NCBI GenBank assembly: GCA_002742695.1
Contig: DLUI01000063.1
Coordinates: 1 to 33,195 of the forward strand
From: Sulfuricurvum kujiense
Lineage (GTDB): Bacteria > Campylobacterota > Campylobacteria > Campylobacterales > Sulfurimonadaceae
Length of the DNA stretch: 33,195 nt
Direction of reading: 5' to 3'
Shown here: one piece after another, positions 24,959 through 33,195 of the stretch
Position numbering within the stretch: the first letter of the stretch is position 1
How the letters are laid out: each line of letters opens with the position of its first letter
Translations under genes and position numbers: made by a program
Notes under the pieces: generated by a model
Database searches by the model: none
Told to the model about the DNA's origin: nothing
Seen by the model: the letters and a program-made list of their open reading frames with translations, nothing else

Positions 24959-27900
24959 TTGCTTAGTCATCATTATCAAATTATCGATACCTTGCATGAA
25001 AATATTTCTACGGTTGTCTATCGTGCCCTTCGGACAAGCGATGGGAAGCGGGTGATTGTTAAAATGCTCAAACCGGGGGAAATGAATGAACACAGAATAA
25101 CCCAGTTTATGAACGAGCAACAGATACTCTCCCAGCTCAAATCCCCTAAAATCGTCAAATTAATCGAGATTATAGCCCTCCCTTCGGAATACCTCCATAT
25201 TTTTGAAGATATTGGAGGGAATTCCCTATACGATATGCTCTTGCACCGCCGTTTTTCACTTTCAGAGGGGCTGAATATCGCCATTAAAATTGCGGAAGCA
25301 CTCCAAATTATCCACCAAAAACATATTATTCACGCCGATATCAATCCTAAAAATGTTATTTATAACCATGAAACCAAAGCACTTCAAATTATCGATTTCG
25401 GATATTCGGTTATTGATAATCATTTTAGGTATAACAGCGATCTCAATGTCGGAACGTCGGGAAATCTTATGTATATGTCTCCGGAGCAGACGGGGCGGAC
25501 GAAGCAGAGGGTTGATCTTCGAAGCGATTTGTACAGTTTCGGAATGAGTCTCTATCACCTTTTTTCGGGATCTTCTCCGTTTGAAGCGAAAGACCGTTAT
25601 GAACTTATCCATAAACAAATTGCCCTCCGTCCCGCACCTATCGAAACGATTGTTGAGAATTTTCCACCGGTTCTCTCTACGATCATTAACCGACTCACTG
25701 CGAAAAAATCGCAAGAGCGTTACCAGAGCGATGAAGCGGTAATATATGACCTGAAACATGCCCTTCGAACTTTGAATAAATCGGCGCAAATCCCCCACTT
25801 CGAGATCGGAACCCGAGATCAGCCCACCCTCCATTTCGGCGATCATATTTTCGGCCGTGACGAAGAGATCGGATTGCTTAAAGAGGTAGCTCAAAAAGTA
25901 ACCTCGCATAAAGGGGTTCGGCTTGTTGTTTCGGGCGCAGGCGGTGTGGGAAAAACACGTTTGATTGAGGAATTTTTAACCCTCTTAAACAGCAGCGGAT
26001 CGAGAATTTTACGGGGAAAGTTTGAACAGAATCGCTCATCTCATCCCTATTTGAGTTTTAAACAACTCTTTGCTCAACTCAAGATGGTGTGGATACGTCA
26101 TATCAAAAATACCCAAGAGGTGCAGTTGGATACTCGCAGTATTCAGACATTGAGCCACTATTTTTCGGAGTTACGGGAGATTTTGACACCTAAGTCTATA
26201 AGCAACGCAACGACGGGCGAAGAGATGCGTCATCAGCTCCCTTATGCGTTGCAGGAATTTTTAAAACAGATCGCAACCGATACCTCACCGTTAGTGATTT
26301 TTATGGATGATTTGCAATGGGCCGATAGCGCATCCCTCGATCTGATCCAAAAAGCGATTTTGCAGATGGATATCCCTAATCTCCATTTTATTTTCAGCTA
26401 TCGCACGGATGAGATTGAGTCTAATCCGGTCTCATTAGAATTCGTCCAAAAAGTCCGAGAGCAGTGTTCGGATGAGGTGTACTTTTTTGACCTTTCCCCC
26501 CTTATGACAAAAGATATGAAAACCATGTTCAAAGAGATGTTAGGGGAGGGGAGATCAGACGTAGAGAGCCTCGCAGAGCTTATACACAAAAAAACAGATG
26601 GGAACCCTTTTTACATTAAAACCTTTCTTTACGATTTGATCGATGCACACGAGATTGCGTATGAGAAGGGGAAATGGCGTTTTGATCTGGAAAAAATTCG
26701 TACGTATGGCGCAAGTGTTAATATTGCCGGTTTGATACGTGCTAAATTTTCGCAGCTTAGCCGTGATGAACAAGAATATTTATACTATTTGTCATTGTTG
26801 GGAGGACGTTTCGATACCCATTTGGCCCTTCGGATGATGCGGGGGCTGAAATACCCCAATACTATTATGCATCAACTCGAATCAAAAGGATTTATTGAGG
26901 TTTTCAGCGGACATTACCAATTTGTACATGACGTGATCCAGCAGCATGTGATCCATTCGATACCGATGACCATGAAGAAAACGATCCATCTCAATATCGG
27001 AGAATTTCTGGAGCGCTCCTATAATGCAGGGGTGTATGATGATGTTATCAATGTTGTCTCCCACATCAATCACCGGGTTGAAGAGGGAAAATGGGAGAAG
27101 GGTGCATTGAGTCTTAATGTGAAAGCACTCTTTGAGATGGTGCTGAGCGGATCGTATCCTTTGGCGCTGGAGCATTTACAATGGATGGATTCCCATCGTG
27201 CTACAGAGGCGTTGGAGCTTCTAAAATATTCGGACAGATTTGATTTCAAAGTAATGCGGATCAAGATTTTCTATTTGAATGCACGGCATGACGAAGCAGA
27301 AAGATACTTACAACTAGTGATGAGCGACGTCAAAAGGGTATCGGAACGTTTGGTCTGTTTTTCCCTTTATAAAGATTTGTGTGTGACCAGAGGGGATGGC
27401 TTTGATTCGCTGGTTTGTTTTGGAAACTCTATCTTGGATGAGTTGGGGATGGCGGTTCCTCAAAGAGGAGATGAGGTTGAAAAAGCGGTTGAGAGGTTGA
27501 AGAATTTTACCCTGAACCACCCTTATTCTCATGAAGCCGATGCTATAAGCCGCCTTCCGAAACTCAAAAATATTTCAAAACAGCGGATGATATCGATATT
27601 AGTCGAGTATTGGGAAGCGGCGTACTATTTAGCCGATATTCCCCTGATGCAGTGGGCGTATTTAAGTATTGTCGAGGTTTCATTCCGTTATGGAAACACG
27701 AGCGGATCGGCTTTCGGATATGTTCTCTACGGAGCTTATATGGTGAGTGAGGGACGTTTCAAAGAGGGATATCGGTTTGGTGAAGCGGCATTGAAACTTA
27801 ATCATCAATTTGGTGATGAAACGATGCTTCCGAAAGTCCATAATTTTATGGCCAATTTTATCAGCCCCTATACTAAGCCGCTTGTTCATAATTTGGCGTT

Positions 27901-30721
27901 GTATCAAAAAAGTCTCCACCAAAGCAAGGTTAACGGTGACATTGTTTTCGGAACATGGGCTAACTTTTTAACCCATTTTAGTGATTATCTCTCAGGACGT
28001 TCACTCGATGTACTGCATGAAAATATTTTAAAAGAGTCGAGTTTTCTCCTCAACTCCGGCGATAAGAAGATGATTGCTATTTTTGACGTATTGCGTTCTA
28101 GCGTCCGAATGTGGCAAGAGAGTGGTGAGGATAGTAGCTCAAATGAAGAGGATGCACTCGCTTTGTGGGAAGAGGAGAACTTTTATCCGGGATTAGCGTG
28201 GTATGGGATTATTAAAGCGCAGACGTGTTGGATTCAGGGAGAAAATGAACGGGGGTTGGAGTATCTGAACCGCTATGTTCGCAGCGATGCCAATGAAGTG
28301 ATTATGTTTCCGAAAATGAGGCTCCATCCCCTACGTGCATTGTTGTTACTAGGAAAAAACACCCCGTTAAATACCGATGAGATGAGCGTTTTAAGGGAAG
28401 ATTTGAAGATGTGTGATGCGTATGCATCCTCTTCCCCCAAAGAGTTTAAGTTTTGGAAATTAGTGATTCGTGCTAAAAGGGGTGAGGCAACCAAGCATTA
28501 TTGGGATGTTGCCAAATTGTACGATGATGCATTGAAGGAAGCACGAAAAATTAACAATCCGTTTGCCATTGCTGTGAGCGCGATATGTGCAGGGCGTTTT
28601 TGGAAAGAGAAGCGGTTTGAGGATTTAAGCCATTTTTATTTCAGTGAAGCGGCGATGGGGTTGAACCAATGGGGTGCTTACGCTATGGCGGAGAGGCTCA
28701 AAATCAAAGCGCATCTGCACTCCTCACATCCTATTGAAGAGTTGGGTCAATCATCGAACAGTTCACTGCTGCGTGCCGAACCGACCAATTTTCGAAGTCT
28801 CCTTAAATCGTTCTATGCTCTTTCACAAACGATGGAGAAAAAAGAGCTGCTTCAAACGCTGATGCAGACGATTTTGGAAAATGCTACGGCGAGTAAAGCC
28901 GTTTTGATCTTGAAGGAGGAGGGGCTCTTTTACACGAGTGCTAGAATCTATTTTGAAACCGGAAAAATTGAGCTGTATCACCTGAAGCTCAATGAGACAC
29001 CGTTTCTTCCGAGTCATCTGATTACCTATGCAATTGAGTCCAAACATAAAGTGATACAAAACAGCCCCGCAGAGAGCGGAAAGTTTCAGTATGACGACTA
29101 TTTTCACTCCCATAAGCCTGCCTCCTCGATGGCGATACCGACGTTGATCGAAGGGGATGTCGTGGGTATTCTCTATCTCGAAAATGAGGAAGTTTCCACC
29201 CCGCTTGATAGTGATACCCTCCAAACCCTTCGGCTGTTATTGACTCAGGCTATGATTATCTATAAAAATACCTTGTTGTATGAAAACCTCAAAACCAATG
29301 AAGATAATCTTAACAAGGCGCAGCAAATCTCCCATGTCGGGAGCTATCAGTATGACAGTGTGAGTGAAACGATTCTATGCTCAGCTGAAATATACCGTAT
29401 CTATGAACTTGACCCGTTTAGTGTCGCTATCAATAGCGACTGGGTAGTAGATCATGTCCATCCAGATGATCGGGAGTTGCTATTACAGGCTAAAGAGAAA
29501 CTCCTCGGCGGGGAGCACTTTTACGACGTGATGTATCGGATACAGACAGCCAAAGGAAATATCCGTATCGTCCAAGAGCGAGCCGAAGCGTATTGGGAGG
29601 AGGATCGTCAAAAACTCTCCGGCACGATTCAAGATATTACAGAAAGCAAACATACCGAAGAGATGATCAACCGCCTCTCTCAAGTGGTGAATCAGACCCC
29701 ATTGTCGACGATAATCACTGACCCGCGCGGTATTATCAACTATGTTAATGCCCATACCTCTAAACTGAGTGGATATTTCGCTCATGAATTGATCGGTCGG
29801 AAAATGAGCATCTTCAATTCAGGGATACATTCCAAACCGTTTTATGACGATCTTTGGGCTACGATTACCCACAAGCGCTCTTTTTGGCGCGGAACCATTG
29901 TTAATCGGATGAAAAACGGCGAACTGCGCGATTGTGCCTCAACCATTTTCCCTATCTTAAATACCCAAAATGAGATTATCAATTTTGTAACCATCCAAGA
30001 TGATGTTACCGAGAGAAATATGAAAGACCGATTGTTTTTGATGCAAACCCGCCAAGCACAGATGGGAGAGATGCTCAGTATGATTGCCCATCAGTGGCGT
30101 CAGCCGTTGGCAATTATGAGTGCTTTGATGAGCCGTCAAAAGATCAACATTATGCTGGATCGTTTCTCACAGGAGGATATTGTCAAAAGCTTTGATGAGA
30201 TGGAGGCTCAGGTGCAGCATCTCTCCCATACTATTACCGATTTTAAAGATTTTTTCAAACCCGATAAACAAACGGCTAAAACAAAAAGTTCGCTTATCGT
30301 TTCCAAAACCCTTGAACTGGTCGAGCATACACTGATGAATAAAAATATCAAGGTTGATGTTGAGCATCTCTATGACGATGAGTATCAAACTTACGAAAAT
30401 GAATTGATTCAAGTGATGCTGAATCTTATTAAAAATGCGCAGGATGTATTTGAAGAGAAAGGGGTTAAAAATCCACGTATTGTCATCCGAAGCGAGCAAT
30501 CGGAGGGGCACGTGATGATCAGTGTCGAAGACAACGGCGGGGGAATTGCCCCTGAAATCATCGATACACTCTTCTCCCCTTATGCTTCAACGAAAAAAGA
30601 GAATGGAACGGGGTTGGGGCTTTATATGTCTAAAACTATTATAGAAGAGCATTGTCACGGCTCAATTGGGGTTGAAAATACACAAGAGGGGGCGCGATTT
30701 TCACTCCGTTTTCCAAGATAA
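24959..30721 (+). CDS. Giant Ser/Thr kinase-AAA ATPase-GAF-PAS-histidine kinase
   Basis: A 1920-residue signalling protein. In order: a Ser/Thr kinase domain (about 1-275) with K35 (VIVK), D127 in IIHADINPKN, and D146-F-G; an AAA/NTPase domain with Walker A SGAGGVGKT (ending at 333) and Walker B IFMDDLQWAD (447-456); a long TPR-like helical region (about 650-1260); a GAF domain (about 1294-1440); two PAS domains (about 1457-1560 and 1570-1687); and a histidine kinase with H1711 in IAHQWRQPLAIM and an HATPase domain with EDNGGGIAPE and GTGLGLYMS. This order is known for trifunctional kinases of cyanobacteria and some proteobacteria. The start is TTG 24959 with AAGGAAA about five bases upstream. 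All catalytic residues are present. The signal and targets are unknown. Confidence 0.93.
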   Translation: MLSHHYQIIDTLHENISTVVYRALRTSDGKRVIVKMLKPGEMNEHRITQFMNEQQILSQLKSPKIVKLIEIIALPSEYLHIFEDIGGNSLYDMLLHRRFSLSEGLNIAIKIAEALQIIHQKHIIHADINPKNVIYNHETKALQIIDFGYSVIDNHFRYNSDLNVGTSGNLMYMSPEQTGRTKQRVDLRSDLYSFGMSLYHLFSGSSPFEAKDRYELIHKQIALRPAPIETIVENFPPVLSTIINRLTAKKSQERYQSDEAVIYDLKHALRTLNKSAQIPHFEIGTRDQPTLHFGDHIFGRDEEIGLLKEVAQKVTSHKGVRLVVSGAGGVGKTRLIEEFLTLLNSSGSRILRGKFEQNRSSHPYLSFKQLFAQLKMVWIRHIKNTQEVQLDTRSIQTLSHYFSELREILTPKSISNATTGEEMRHQLPYALQEFLKQIATDTSPLVIFMDDLQWADSASLDLIQKAILQMDIPNLHFIFSYRTDEIESNPVSLEFVQKVREQCSDEVYFFDLSPLMTKDMKTMFKEMLGEGRSDVESLAELIHKKTDGNPFYIKTFLYDLIDAHEIAYEKGKWRFDLEKIRTYGASVNIAGLIRAKFSQLSRDEQEYLYYLSLLGGRFDTHLALRMMRGLKYPNTIMHQLESKGFIEVFSGHYQFVHDVIQQHVIHSIPMTMKKTIHLNIGEFLERSYNAGVYDDVINVVSHINHRVEEGKWEKGALSLNVKALFEMVLSGSYPLALEHLQWMDSHRATEALELLKYSDRFDFKVMRIKIFYLNARHDEAERYLQLVMSDVKRVSERLVCFSLYKDLCVTRGDGFDSLVCFGNSILDELGMAVPQRGDEVEKAVERLKNFTLNHPYSHEADAISRLPKLKNISKQRMISILVEYWEAAYYLADIPLMQWAYLSIVEVSFRYGNTSGSAFGYVLYGAYMVSEGRFKEGYRFGEAALKLNHQFGDETMLPKVHNFMANFISPYTKPLVHNLALYQKSLHQSKVNGDIVFGTWANFLTHFSDYLSGRSLDVLHENILKESSFLLNSGDKKMIAIFDVLRSSVRMWQESGEDSSSNEEDALALWEEENFYPGLAWYGIIKAQTCWIQGENERGLEYLNRYVRSDANEVIMFPKMRLHPLRALLLLGKNTPLNTDEMSVLREDLKMCDAYASSSPKEFKFWKLVIRAKRGEATKHYWDVAKLYDDALKEARKINNPFAIAVSAICAGRFWKEKRFEDLSHFYFSEAAMGLNQWGAYAMAERLKIKAHLHSSHPIEELGQSSNSSLLRAEPTNFRSLLKSFYALSQTMEKKELLQTLMQTILENATASKAVLILKEEGLFYTSARIYFETGKIELYHLKLNETPFLPSHLITYAIESKHKVIQNSPAESGKFQYDDYFHSHKPASSMAIPTLIEGDVVGILYLENEEVSTPLDSDTLQTLRLLLTQAMIIYKNTLLYENLKTNEDNLNKAQQISHVGSYQYDSVSETILCSAEIYRIYELDPFSVAINSDWVVDHVHPDDRELLLQAKEKLLGGEHFYDVMYRIQTAKGNIRIVQERAEAYWEEDRQKLSGTIQDITESKHTEEMINRLSQVVNQTPLSTIITDPRGIINYVNAHTSKLSGYFAHELIGRKMSIFNSGIHSKPFYDDLWATITHKRSFWRGTIVNRMKNGELRDCASTIFPILNTQNEIINFVTIQDDVTERNMKDRLFLMQTRQAQMGEMLSMIAHQWRQPLAIMSALMSRQKINIMLDRFSQEDIVKSFDEMEAQVQHLSHTITDFKDFFKPDKQTAKTKSSLIVSKTLELVEHTLMNKNIKVDVEHLYDDEYQTYENELIQVMLNLIKNAQDVFEEKGVKNPRIVIRSEQSEGHVMISVEDNGGGIAPEIIDTLFSPYASTKKENGTGLGLYMSKTIIEEHCHGSIGVENTQEGARFSLRFPR

Positions 30722-30751
30722 TAGTAGTGAAATTTCATCAATAGTGTTTTG

Positions 30752-30834
30752 TTGTAATAATTTTGTAATTTTAGAGGAGAATAATTCTCCTGTGACCGTT
30801 TTGTGACTTTTTCATACTACACTTGCTATAGAAT
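30752..30834 (+). promoter_or_regulatory. Regulatory region with 11-bp phased direct repeats
   Basis: Two pairs of direct repeats with 11-base periods stand upstream of the response regulator gene: TTGTAAT at 30752 and 30763, and TGTGAC at 30791 and 30802. Between them is the palindrome AGGAGAA-TAA-TTCTCCT (30775-30791). TATAGAAT (30827-30834) can serve as -10. Repeats of 11 bp are typical of OmpR/PhoB-family binding sites. Confidence 0.4.
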
Positions 30835-30866
30835 TAAAAAATCTAATACAGATTAAACGGTGTAAT

Positions 30867-32282
30867 ATGAAAGATTTGCGACTATTAATCGTCGATGATG
30901 TCGAAGATAATCGCCTAGTCCTGAATGCGATCTGTCGAAAGATGGATGGCTTTGCGATTAAAGAGGCTGTGGATGGGCTTGATGCCATCGCTGTTTGTGA
31001 AGAGTGGCATCCTCATATTATTCTGATGGACGTTATGATGCCCAACCTTGACGGGCTTGAAGCATCCAAGGTGATAAAAAGTCGTTTTCCCGAAACGGTT
31101 ATTATCGTTGTGACCGCCGTCATCGATCCTCAGATGGAAGCGCATATGGCCGCTATCGGGGCGGCAGCATACATACATAAACCGATCGATAAAGAGCTGG
31201 TACGGTTTAAATTACAAAGTTTTGGAGCTTTTTTACGTTCCAAAGACGGAATTCACGCAAAGCTCTCTACGAAAGAGGCTCTCAACCCCTTTTGTTCCGA
31301 TGTCCGTCATTTAAAAACCATCTTTGATATCACCGACGCTGAGGGGATGATGGATTTCGGGGTTTGGATACTTTCTCGTTGTGAAGAACACCAGACTTTT
31401 TCCTCTTCGAAAGTCGATCCGGTGATCGAACTTTTTTATGAGTTGATGCGTCAGGGACTTCGTGCAGAAGAACAAGTGAGCATTATTATCGAAGAGAGTT
31501 TCGAAGAAATTTTTATCACGATGAAATTTGATAAACCGGTTGTACTAAAAGCAAAAACCCAAGAACTGGTGGATGATTTGCAGTCGTACTGCATTATACG
31601 ACAAAATTTTGCCTGTGTCCGTTTAAATATTGGGGTGAATCAGCCGAAAGCTGAAACGATACCCGTTTCAATAAAAACTCCGGAAGTTTGTATTGCCGTC
31701 TCACCATCGCTTTTGCCTTTGTCTGAAGTAGAAGATCTCAAAGAGGTGAGGGTGCTTCAGAGTGAAGAGCAGACACTCCTTCGCCAGAGTTTCGTCAAAA
31801 AAACCTCCGCATTCGAGTATGTAGCAGATATCGGCGGAGACGTGCTGGATGAGATCCGTGATTTGGAGAGTTTGGATGAGGAGTGGAGAGAGAGTTTGAA
31901 CACACTTGAGAGTGAACCGTCAGTTGAAAATATCCGTCAGTTTACGGATGGTGTGCTGGCTGTTTATGTCAAGGCAATTAACAATTTGTTTGAGTTTACG
32001 GCGCTCGCTTATGCCCTCTCATCCTTGGGAACATTTATGAAAGAACAAGCCGATGCGGTTATCAACGATCCCAAAAAGCTAAAAATGCTGGTTATGCTGA
32101 CGGAGCATTTGGGGAGTGATCTTACGTCATGGAGGGAACATATTTTTGCGTTGCAGGATGCGGCGGATATTCATTATCTGGACAGTTCGTTTTTCAGTTC
32201 GTGTATGCAGATAGAGCAGATCGTTGGAGACAAAAAAATCGACAGCGAAGACGATAATGACAACGATATGGAGTTTTTTTAA
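30867..32282 (+). CDS. Response regulator with long unknown C-terminal part
   Basis: A 471-residue protein whose first 120 residues are a receiver domain: D10, D11, phosphoacceptor D55 (IILMDVMMPN), T83 and K105 (HKPID). The remaining 350 residues show no DNA-binding, GGDEF, EAL or HD-GYP motif. Residues about 160-260 (FYELMRQGLRAEEQVSIIIE) have a faint look of a degenerate ATPase-like fold. The last part (about 350-455) is all helix and could be a histidine-phosphotransfer-like or dimerisation bundle, but I see no safe phospho-histidine motif. It follows the giant kinase after 145 bases and may take phosphate from it or from the kinase at 23396. Confidence 0.85.
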   Translation: MKDLRLLIVDDVEDNRLVLNAICRKMDGFAIKEAVDGLDAIAVCEEWHPHIILMDVMMPNLDGLEASKVIKSRFPETVIIVVTAVIDPQMEAHMAAIGAAAYIHKPIDKELVRFKLQSFGAFLRSKDGIHAKLSTKEALNPFCSDVRHLKTIFDITDAEGMMDFGVWILSRCEEHQTFSSSKVDPVIELFYELMRQGLRAEEQVSIIIEESFEEIFITMKFDKPVVLKAKTQELVDDLQSYCIIRQNFACVRLNIGVNQPKAETIPVSIKTPEVCIAVSPSLLPLSEVEDLKEVRVLQSEEQTLLRQSFVKKTSAFEYVADIGGDVLDEIRDLESLDEEWRESLNTLESEPSVENIRQFTDGVLAVYVKAINNLFEFTALAYALSSLGTFMKEQADAVINDPKKLKMLVMLTEHLGSDLTSWREHIFALQDAADIHYLDSSFFSSCMQIEQIVGDKKIDSEDDNDNDMEFF

Positions 32283-32303
32283 ATCTCGAATCACCATTCT
32301 TTC

Positions 32304-32323
32304 TGCATAATTATGCATACAAT
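32304..32323. promoter_or_regulatory. 14-bp palindrome next to the cheY-like promoter
   Basis: TGCATAATTATGCA (32304-32317) is a perfect palindrome directly followed by TACAAT (32318-32323), a likely -10 box 43 bases before the GTG at 32367. It may be an operator, or simply AT-rich promoter DNA. Confidence 0.35.
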
Positions 32324-32366
32324 TATGAGAGAAAGATTTTAACAACTTTTTTAAGGAGCAAAACAA

Positions 32367-32753
32367 GTGGCAAAAAGAGTAATTATCGTCGACGATTCCA
32401 GAGCGGTTATCGCGACAGCAGAATTGGCATTGGATGGGCTTATCAGCAGCGGAGTGATCGAGTTTAAATCGTATTTGAACCCATTAGAACTTTTAGGTGC
32501 GTTGCAAAACGGAAGCGAAAATTTCGATATGTTGATCAGTGATGTCAATATGCCTGAAATGAACGGGTTGGATTTGGCTCGTGCCATCAAATCGGATGAG
32601 CGGTATAAAACCAAGCCGATTATCGTACTCACGACCGAGAGTTCTGAACAGATGAAAATGACCGGAAAAGAGATCGGTGTAACGGGTTGGATGGTCAAAC
32701 CGTTTAACGATGAAAAACTGGTCAAATCAATCAAAATGGTATTAGGAGTCTAA
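32367..32753 (+). CDS. CheY-like response regulator
   Basis: A 128-residue stand-alone receiver domain. Visible are the acidic pair in IIVDDSRAV, the phosphoacceptor aspartate in MLISDVNMPEMNG, the threonine of VLTTESS and the lysine of MVKPFN. It begins with GTG 32367, preceded by AAGGAG at 32353-32358. The following CheW gene starts two bases after its stop, which points to a role in chemotaxis or a chemosensory array. It may be the main motor regulator CheY or an adaptor; the local context does not decide, so no symbol is given. Confidence 0.9.
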   Translation: MAKRVIIVDDSRAVIATAELALDGLISSGVIEFKSYLNPLELLGALQNGSENFDMLISDVNMPEMNGLDLARAIKSDERYKTKPIIVLTTESSEQMKMTGKEIGVTGWMVKPFNDEKLVKSIKMVLGV

Positions 32754-32754
32754 A

Positions 32755-33195
32755 ATGGAGCAAAACACAGCCCAAGGGCGACGGGAACGGTACCTTACGT
32801 TCTTTTTGGGTGAGGAACAATACGGGATTGCGATCGATCGGATCAAAGAGATCATCGCCATTATGAAGGTGACGAACGTCCCGAAGACCCCCGAATATAT
32901 GCGAGGCGTCATCAACCTGCGCGGCTCTATCATCCCCGTCGTTGATACGCGTCTTCGTTTTGGTATGGAGACAAAAGAAGAGGACATGCACACGGCGATC
33001 GTTATCGTCGAAGTGGATAAAGTCAATATCGGCTTTATCGTCGATCGCGTCGAAGAAGTAGCGAGTATCGACAGTGCCAACATGAGTGATCCTCCGAAAT
33101 TCGGTAACAACATCGATACCGATTTTATCTGCTCGATGGCACAGATGGACGAGAACGTTGTGATGATTTTAGATGTTTTGAAGCTCTTTGAAGCG
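32755..33195 (+). CDS. cheW: CheW-type chemotaxis coupling protein (partial)
   Basis: CheW links chemoreceptors to the kinase CheA. The first 147 codons are in the window and the frame is still open at its end. RYLTFFLGEEQYGIAIDRIK and the signature MRGVINLRGSIIPVVDTRLR are typical, as is VNIGFIVDRVEEV. AGGAG at 32744-32748 precedes ATG 32755. A full CheW has about 150-175 residues, so little is missing. A CheV-like fusion with a receiver domain beyond the window cannot be excluded. Confidence 0.93.
   Translation, partial: MEQNTAQGRRERYLTFFLGEEQYGIAIDRIKEIIAIMKVTNVPKTPEYMRGVINLRGSIIPVVDTRLRFGMETKEEDMHTAIVIVEVDKVNIGFIVDRVEEVASIDSANMSDPPKFGNNIDTDFICSMAQMDENVVMILDVLKLFEA

Noticed and set aside
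30811-30832. Sigma-54 promoter suggested by TTGCTATAG before the response regulator gene
   Set aside because: The GG element expected about ten bases upstream of GC is missing (sequence there is CATACTACAC).

Overview
The window looks like chromosome of a Campylobacterota (epsilonproteobacterial) bacterium, probably of the Sulfuricurvum/Sulfurimonas type. Reasons: one bifunctional RelA/SpoT protein in a pyrH-rpoZ-spoT-tyrS row, a single-chain pyruvate:ferredoxin oxidoreductase, DUF502 and DUF389 membrane proteins, a histidine kinase with the HQWRQPL box common in this phylum, and moderate GC with tightly packed genes. The genus is inference.

Layout. 1-4751: the first codons of a divergent gene, then PFOR (nifJ type) with a dihydroorotate dehydrogenase-like protein. 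4797-5411: a DUF502 membrane protein. 5382-9574: an AT-rich accessory island bounded by a perfect 18-bp direct repeat. 9555-14657 (minus strand): NhaA, a DUF389 protein, an intracellular trypsin-like protease with zinc ribbon, and an unrecognised protein. 14755-21745 (plus strand): the housekeeping run pyrH, rpoZ, spoT, tyrS, nitronate monooxygenase-like, AmiC-type amidase, the last three with 4-bp overlaps. 21742-22566 (minus): galU. 22679-23305: a small secreted protein. 23396-33195: a signalling cluster with a PAS histidine kinase, a 1920-residue Ser/Thr kinase/AAA/GAF/PAS/histidine kinase, a response regulator with a long unknown C-terminus, a CheY-like regulator and a CheW cut by the window end.

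The most interesting part is the island. The 18-bp repeat lies at the 3' end of the DUF502 gene and at the 3' end of the convergent nhaA. If one repeat copy and everything between are removed, both genes still end cleanly: DUF502 at ATT-TAA and nhaA at GAA-TAA. The ancestor was therefore probably a convergent, overlapping gene pair, and the island entered exactly there. I see no integrase. The island holds a BcgI-like (Type IIB) restriction-modification pair (641-aa nuclease-methyltransferase plus two-TRD specificity subunit), a divergent small HTH protein that may control it, palindromic repeats on both sides of the R-M block, a gene remnant, and a compact RNA/peptide module. That module has an extended -10 promoter, an ~80-nt RNA with a GNRA-loop hairpin and a textbook terminator, then a 19-residue hydrophobic peptide (MDRILLALILLCIFAPMLN) with a strong ribosome site. 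The first ten bases of the predicted RNA are perfectly complementary to codons 4-7 of the peptide gene. This resembles an Ibs-like type I toxin with its RNA regulator, or an attenuated leader. I regard it as the best candidate for an undescribed system here.

No rRNA, tRNA, CRISPR array or insertion sequence was seen.
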